From Acorus gramineus (lineage: Eukaryota > Streptophyta > Magnoliopsida > Acorales > Acoraceae), in NCBI GenBank assembly GCA_030737835.1, contig CM060857.1:9574797-9638796 (forward strand): a stretch of 64,000 nt of DNA, given 5' to 3'. The translations under genes were made by a program, and so were the position numbers. How positions within the stretch are numbered: the stretch's first letter is position 1; every line of letters begins with the position of its first letter. This document shows, one piece after another, positions 58,921 through 64,000 of the stretch. The notes under the pieces are model-generated. The model searched no databases, was not told where the DNA came from, and was given only the letters and a program-made list of their open reading frames with translations.

Positions 58921-60514
58921 ATACTCCCCTTTGATGCAAGATCTGTGACACCAAGTGAAGTTCTGAATATCGCAAACTTCGGGTATGAGAGTGCTTTGGT
59001 GAATCCATCAGCTACTTGATCATTTGTGGAGCAAAATTTCGACACAATCATGTCTTCCACAACAGCATCTTGAATGAAGTGGTGATGAAGTTCAATGTGC
59101 TTCATTCTCCCATGGAAAATTGGGTTCTTCATCAATGAGATTGTAGCCTTGTTGTCGCAATAGATCTCGGTCGCCTCTTCTTGCTTTTGATGCATATCTT
59201 CTAGAATCCTTCGCATCCAAATAGCTTGACAAGCGGCTGCTGCAGCGGCGATGTACTCTGCTTCAGAAGATGATAATGCAACAGTGGCTTGCTTCTTAGA
59301 ACTCCATGAGACCGCTCCCGAACCAAGATTGAAAATGAATCCACTAGTGCTTTTTCTGTCATCTATGAAACCTGCCCAATCACTGTTAGTAAAACCAAGC
59401 AATTTAAAATTAGGAATAGGTTTATACCAAATTCCATAACTGCTTGTTGCCCGAATATAGCGAAGAATCCGCTTTGCTGCACCAAGATGATGCATAGAAG
59501 GATTATGCATAAATCTTGAGACTAAGGTGATAGGGAACATAATATCTGGACGAGAATGTGTCAAGTACATCAATCCACCAATCATGCCTCTGAAGAACTT
59601 TTCATCAGCCTTTGCAGTTCCATCTGTTAGAGACAATTTCTCACTTGTGTTCATGGGAGTAGAGGAAGTCTTGCAATTCAACATATTATACTTCTTGAGC
59701 AAATCTAATGCATATTTCTCTTGAGAAACAAAAATACCATCACTAGTTTGGCAAACTTGAAGACCAAGAAAATAATGCAATAACCCCAAATCAGACATAT
59801 CAAACTCATGCATCATGCTCTCCTTAAATTCTTTGATAAGAATAACAGAAGATCCGGTGTATATAATATCATCCACATAAACACAAACAATAAGAATACC
59901 ATTATGATCTTTCACCCTTACATATAAAGTGGGCTCGCTATCACTTCGGTGAAAACCATTTTGCTGAAAATATGAGTCCAATCTGCTGTACCATGCCCTT
60001 GGAGCTTGCTTAAGTCCATATAGAGCCTTCTTCAACTTGTAGACTTTCTCCTCTTTGCCTTGAACAATGAACCCCTGAGGCTGTTCAACATACACATCTT
60101 CTTCCAAACACCCATTTAGGAAAGCAGATTTAACATCAAATTAAAACACATGCCATTTCATTTGACCTGCTAGTGCTAAAATAAGTCTATCAGTCTCAAA
60201 TCTAGCAACGGGTGAAAAAGTATCAAAGAAATCTATCTCATACTTTTGAACATACCCTTTGACAACAAGCCTTGCCTTGAACTTTTGCACAGTTCCATCA
60301 GGATTGTGTTTCACGTTGTAGACCCATTTCACACCAATTGGAATTTTTCCAGGTGGCAATTCTACCAACTCCCATGTATCATTTTTCTGAATTGATGCAA
60401 TTTCTTCCTGCATAGAGTTCTCCCATTCTACTTTTTCTTTTGCCTCTTCATAATTCATAGGTTCTGCAATCATAAGAGCAAAGGTGCATGATTCATAAAC
60501 ATCTTTTAAAGATT
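58911..60514 (-). pseudogene. Copia pol C-terminal part: reverse transcriptase and RNase H
   Basis: On the minus strand: NSMQEEIASIQKNDTWELVELP, KWVYNVK, FKARLVVKGYVQ, then a TAA at 60143-60141 replaces a Gln codon before FDVKSAFLNG. The 398-codon frame from 60107 contains VYVDDIIYTG (catalytic Asp pair), LGLQVCQT, SRPDIMFPITLVSRF and the RNase H part GFTNSDWAGFIDDRKSTSGF, SSSEAEYIAAA and DNKATISL. Apart from the single stop it is nearly undamaged. It is nearly identical to the plus-strand copy at 62660-64000. Confidence 0.9.
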
Positions 60515-63500
60515 TATTAAGATAACAAGGTAACCACTGTGAAACTTCAAACTCTTCGGAGAGAATTTGAGACTCTTTTTATGAAGGGAAATGAATCTGT
60601 GCAAGATTTTTTCTCTAGAGTCTCTGTTATTATAAATCAAATGGAGACTTTTGGAGAAAATATCACAGATCAGAAAGTTGTATAAAAGGTTTTGAGAAGT
60701 CTTCCTGGTAAATTTGATCATGTAGTTACTGCCATTGACGAGTCTAAAAATTTGACCGTTTATTCTCTTAATGAACTGATGGGTTCTCTTCTAGCTCATG
60801 AAGAAAGAATGAACAGGTCAGCGGAGAAGAATATCGAGCATGCATTTCAGTCAAAGGTGGAGATATCTAACAAAGATAAAAATGTTGAAAGTTCTTCTGA
60901 TTATAAGCCGTGGTAGAGGTGCCTATCGTAGTCGTCGTAGAGGACGAGGAAGGTCAGATATGAGTCGCCACAAATCTGATTATGGTGATAAATTCAACCA
61001 AAGGCAGAGTTACAAGGAAAAGCAGTGTAATTTTTGCAAGAAGTATGGACACTTGGAAGCAAGATGTTGGGAAAAGGCAAAGCAAGAAGCAAATTTTGCA
61101 GAAGAGAATCATGAGGAAGGTAATCTGTTTCTTACTTATCTTAACCCCAAAGAAAGTAAGACTGACATATGGTTCCTAGATAGTGGTTGTAGTAATCATA
61201 TGACGGGAGAAAGAGCTATTTTCCGCAGTATGGATGAATATGTGAAATTGAAAGTTCGGCTTGGTGATAACAAGAAAGTACAGATTGAAGGCAAGGGGAC
61301 CATTGCATTTAAGGCAAAGTCAGGTATTGAAAGATTGCTTCATGATGTTTACTATATTCCAGGTTTAGCCCATAACTTACTTAGTGTGGGTCAGTTGATG
61401 CAAAGAGGATATTCAGTTTTATTTCATGGTGATATATGTGAGATTAGAAGTAAAAAATCTGATATGCCTTTTGTTAAGATCCATATGACTGAAAACAAGA
61501 TTTTTCCTCTTGAGATTGCATGTCTTGATAATTGTACATTGGTTGCTAATGCTAAAGATGACTGATGGCTATGGCATTTGCGTTATGGACACTTGCATTT
61601 TAATGGGCTGAAATTGTTAAGTCAGAGAAAAATGGTGGTTGGTTTGCCTTCTATTGTTTGTATTGATGATGTTTGTGAAGGTTGTATTTTTGGGAAGCAA
61701 CATCGCCTTTCATTTCCTATTGGAAAGGCTTGGAGAGCCAAGATGCCTTTAGAACTAGTACATGCAGATATATGTGGCCCAATGAACACCTTGTCTTTGA
61801 ATAAGAGTAGATATTTTCTTTTATTCACTGATGATTTTACTCGTATGAGTTGGGTTTATTTTCTTACTTACAAATCTGAAGCTTTTGAAAATTTTTAAGA
61901 ATTTAAAGCTTTCGTAGAAAAAGAAAGTGGTTGTGCTATAAAAACTCTTCGAACAGATAGAGGAGGAGAATTTTTATCTGATGACTTTGGCTCTATTTGC
62001 AAGCAAAGTGGTATTCATAGGCAGTTAACAGTACGGAAAACTCCACAGCAGAATGGGGTTGCAGAGAGAAAAAACAGGACAGTTGTGGAAATGGCTAGAA
62101 GCATGTTAACTGAAAAGCGACTTTCAAATGATTTCTGGGCAGAGGCAGTGGCTACATCAGTCTTTCTCTTAAACTTATCTCCAACAAAGGCGGTGCGCAA
62201 CATGACTCCATATGAAGCTTGGTGGGAACGAAAGCCCGATGTGAGTATTTTGAAAGTTTTTGGTTCCATTGCTTATTCATTGATTGATTCTAGTGATCGA
62301 ACCAAGTTAGATAAGAAAAGTGAAAAATGCATCTTTGTTGGCTATAGTGGTGAAACAAAGGGTTATCGTTTATATAATCCATGTACTAAGAAATTAATCA
62401 TCCGTCGAGATGTTATTTTTGATGAGAACAGCTTTTGGGACTGGAAAGGAGAAAAACAGCATGTGTCACTTGTGGAGAATGAAGTCGAAATCAGTCTGGG
62501 CAGCAGTAGCAGCACTCACATCAGTCCCAGTAGCAGCAGCAGCACTCACATCAGTCCCGACAGCAGCAGGAGCACTCATATCAGTCCGAGCAACAGCAGT
62601 AGCACTCATGTTAGCCTGGACAGCAGCATCGATTCTACTCTTGATAGTGATACTCCTCCAAGGAAGGTACGATCTTTGAAAGACGTTTATGAATCATGCA
62701 CCTTTGCTCTTATGATTGCAGAACCTATGAATTATGAAGAGGCAGAAGGAAAAGTAGAATGGGAGAACTCTATGCAAGAAGAAATTGCATCAATTCAGAA
62801 AAATGATACATGGGAGTTGGTAGAATTGCCACCTAGAAAAATTTCAATTGGTGTTAAATGGGTCTACAAAGTGAAACACAATCCTGATGGAACTGTGCAA
62901 AAATTCAAGGCAAGGCTTGTTGTCAAAGGGTATGTTCAAAAGTATGAGATAGATTTCTTTGATACTTTTTCACCCGTTGCTAGATTTGATACTGTTAGAC
63001 TTATTTTAGCATTAGCAGCTCAAATGAAATGGCATGTGTTTCAATTTGATGTTAAATCTGCTTTCCTAAATGGGTGCTTGGAAGAAGATGTGTATGTTGA
63101 ACAGCCACAGGGGTTCATTGTTGAAGGCAAAGAGGAGAAAGTCTACAAGTTGAAGAAGGCTCTATATGGACTTAAGCAAGCTCCAAGGGCATGGTATAGC
63201 AGATTGGACTCATATTTTCAGCAAAATGGTTTTCACCGAAGTGATAGCGAGCCCACTTTATATGTAAGGGTGAAAGATCATAATGGTATTCTTATTGTTT
63301 GTGTTTATGTGGATGATATTAAATACACCGGATCTTCTGTTATTCTTATCAAAGAATTTAAGGAGAGCATGATGCATGAGTTTGATATGTCTGATTTGGG
63401 GTTATTGCATTATTTTCATGGTTTTCAAGTTTGCCAAACTGGTGATGGTAATTTTGTTTCTCAAGAGAAATATGCATTAGATTTTCTCAAGAAGTAAAAT

Positions 63501-64000
63501 ATGTTGAATTGCAAGACTTCCTCTACTCCCATGAACACAAGTGAGAAATTGTCTCTAACAGATGGAACTGCAAAAGGCTGATGAAAAGTTCTTCAGAGGC
63601 ATGATTGGTGGATTGATGTACTTGACACATTCTCGTCCAGATATTATGTTCCCTGTCACCTTAGTCTCAAGATTTATGCATAATCCTTCTATGCATCATC
63701 TTGGTGCAGCAAAGCGGATTCTTCGCTATATTCGGGCAAAAAGCAGTTATGGAATTTGGTATAAACCTATTCCTAATTTTAAATTGCTTGGTTTTACTGA
63801 CAGTGATTGGGCAGGTTTCATAGATGACAGAAAAAGCACTAGTGGATTCATTTTCAATCTTGGTTTGGGAGCGGTCTCATGGAGTTCTAAGAAGCAAGCC
63901 ACTGTTGCATTATCATCAGCTGAAGCAGAGTACATCGCCGCTGCAGCAGCCGCTTGTCAAGCTATTTGGATGCGAAGGATTCTAGAAGATATGCATCAAA
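60515..64000 (+). mobile_element. Copia (Ty1) fragment, plus strand, head to head with the minus copy
   Basis: It starts within gag at about 60515 and runs through protease, integrase, RT and into RNase H at the window edge. 5' LTR and first gag codons are missing. The arrangement with the minus-strand copy creates a large inverted repeat (59185-60514 with 62672-64000). Confidence 0.9.
60515..64000 (+). pseudogene. Copia gag-pol polyprotein remnant, TNT1-like
   Basis: Order seen: gag UBN2-like (VKLQTLRREFETLFMKG, DFFSRV), then a TAA at about 60683, LPGKFDHVV, a frameshift near 60913, zinc knuckle CNFCKKYGHLEARCW (about 61024), protease WFLDSGCSNHMTG (about 61171), a TGA at 61563, the GAG-pre-integrase HLRYGHLHF, CEGCIFGKQ, integrase core HADICGP, a TAA at 61896, TDRGGEF, PQQNGVAERKNRT, a Ser-rich repeat (62497-62640), RT with SAFLNG and VYVDDI, a TAA at 63495 and an extra A near 63575. 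Several breaks make it inactive. Confidence 0.92.
62497..62640 (+). repeat. Four 33-bp Ser-rich coding repeats in the copia polyprotein
   Basis: Units of about 33 bases encode S-S-S-T-H-I/V-S-P/L followed by Ser-rich codons. They lie in the linker between integrase and RT, a low-conservation spot in copia elements. Confidence 0.8.

Larger units (their letters stand above)
58608..60514 (-). mobile_element. Copia (Ty1) fragment with 3' LTR, minus strand
   Basis: A 313-bp 3' LTR (58608-58920, ends tgaagg and caaca on the minus strand) is preceded by the polypurine tract (58921-58932) and by the RT and RNase H part of pol (58911-60514). The fragment is cut at about 60514, where the second, plus-strand copia copy begins. 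Confidence 0.85.

Overview
The window is nuclear DNA of a flowering plant, most likely a eudicot. The reasons are spliced genes with GT-AG introns, tau-class glutathione S-transferase genes (a plant-specific class), a spliced plant-type cytosolic ribosomal protein eL34 gene with a telo-box, a DUF1666 gene end, and several plant transposon lineages: Tat-like and Tekay-like Ty3/gypsy, Ty1/copia, L1-type LINE, Mutator-like elements and a CACTA end. I cannot name the species. There is no prokaryotic gene organisation, no CRISPR array and no tRNA or rRNA gene that I could see.

Layout. 1-0.7 kb: last two exons of a DUF1666 gene (+). 2.2-3.0 kb: a small element with inverted ends and a 9-bp target duplication. 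3.86-8.50 kb: an internally deleted Tat-like gypsy element between near-matching 5-bp target duplications. 8.5-16.9 kb: AT-rich intergenic DNA holding a 2.2-kb Mutator-like element (12.72-14.93 kb) with an exact 9-bp target duplication and an unusual four-unit 90-bp tandem repeat. 17.0-19.9 kb: a complete four-exon eL34 (RPL34) gene. 21-25.6 kb: broken tau GST exons on the minus strand around a 2.07-kb Mutator-like element. 27.17-29.15 kb: a non-autonomous LTR element without coding capacity, minus strand. 30.26-33.52 and 33.73-37.40 kb: two large solo LTRs of one superfamily in inverted orientation. 37.7-38.9 kb: a 600-bp unit repeated twice in tandem. 39.4-40.2 kb: a tau GST pseudogene. Its 3' flank carries a 5'-truncated LINE, which is itself split by an 8.95-kb defective Tekay-like chromovirus (41.3-50.2 kb). 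51.4-51.7 kb: another GST exon relic. 53.4-54.7 kb: an inverted-repeat element. 55.47-56.44 kb: the only intact tau GST gene. 57.5-58.6 kb: a LINE ORF1-like fragment joined to a 22-bp GST start. 58.6-64.0 kb: two copia fragments in head-to-head inverted orientation.

How it works together. Only three cellular protein genes are supported: the DUF1666 3' end, RPL34 and one tau GST. The GST traces at 21, 25, 29 (upstream region only), 39, 51, 55 and 57 kb form one decayed cluster, broken by nested insertions and at least one deletion joining two paralogues. The remainder is transposon sequence. I found no new multi-gene system. The most unusual things are structural: the nested insertion history, the large inverted repeats that could yield double-stranded RNA, the palindrome and repeated modules inside the Tekay-like LTRs, and the TCGA-rich tandem repeats.
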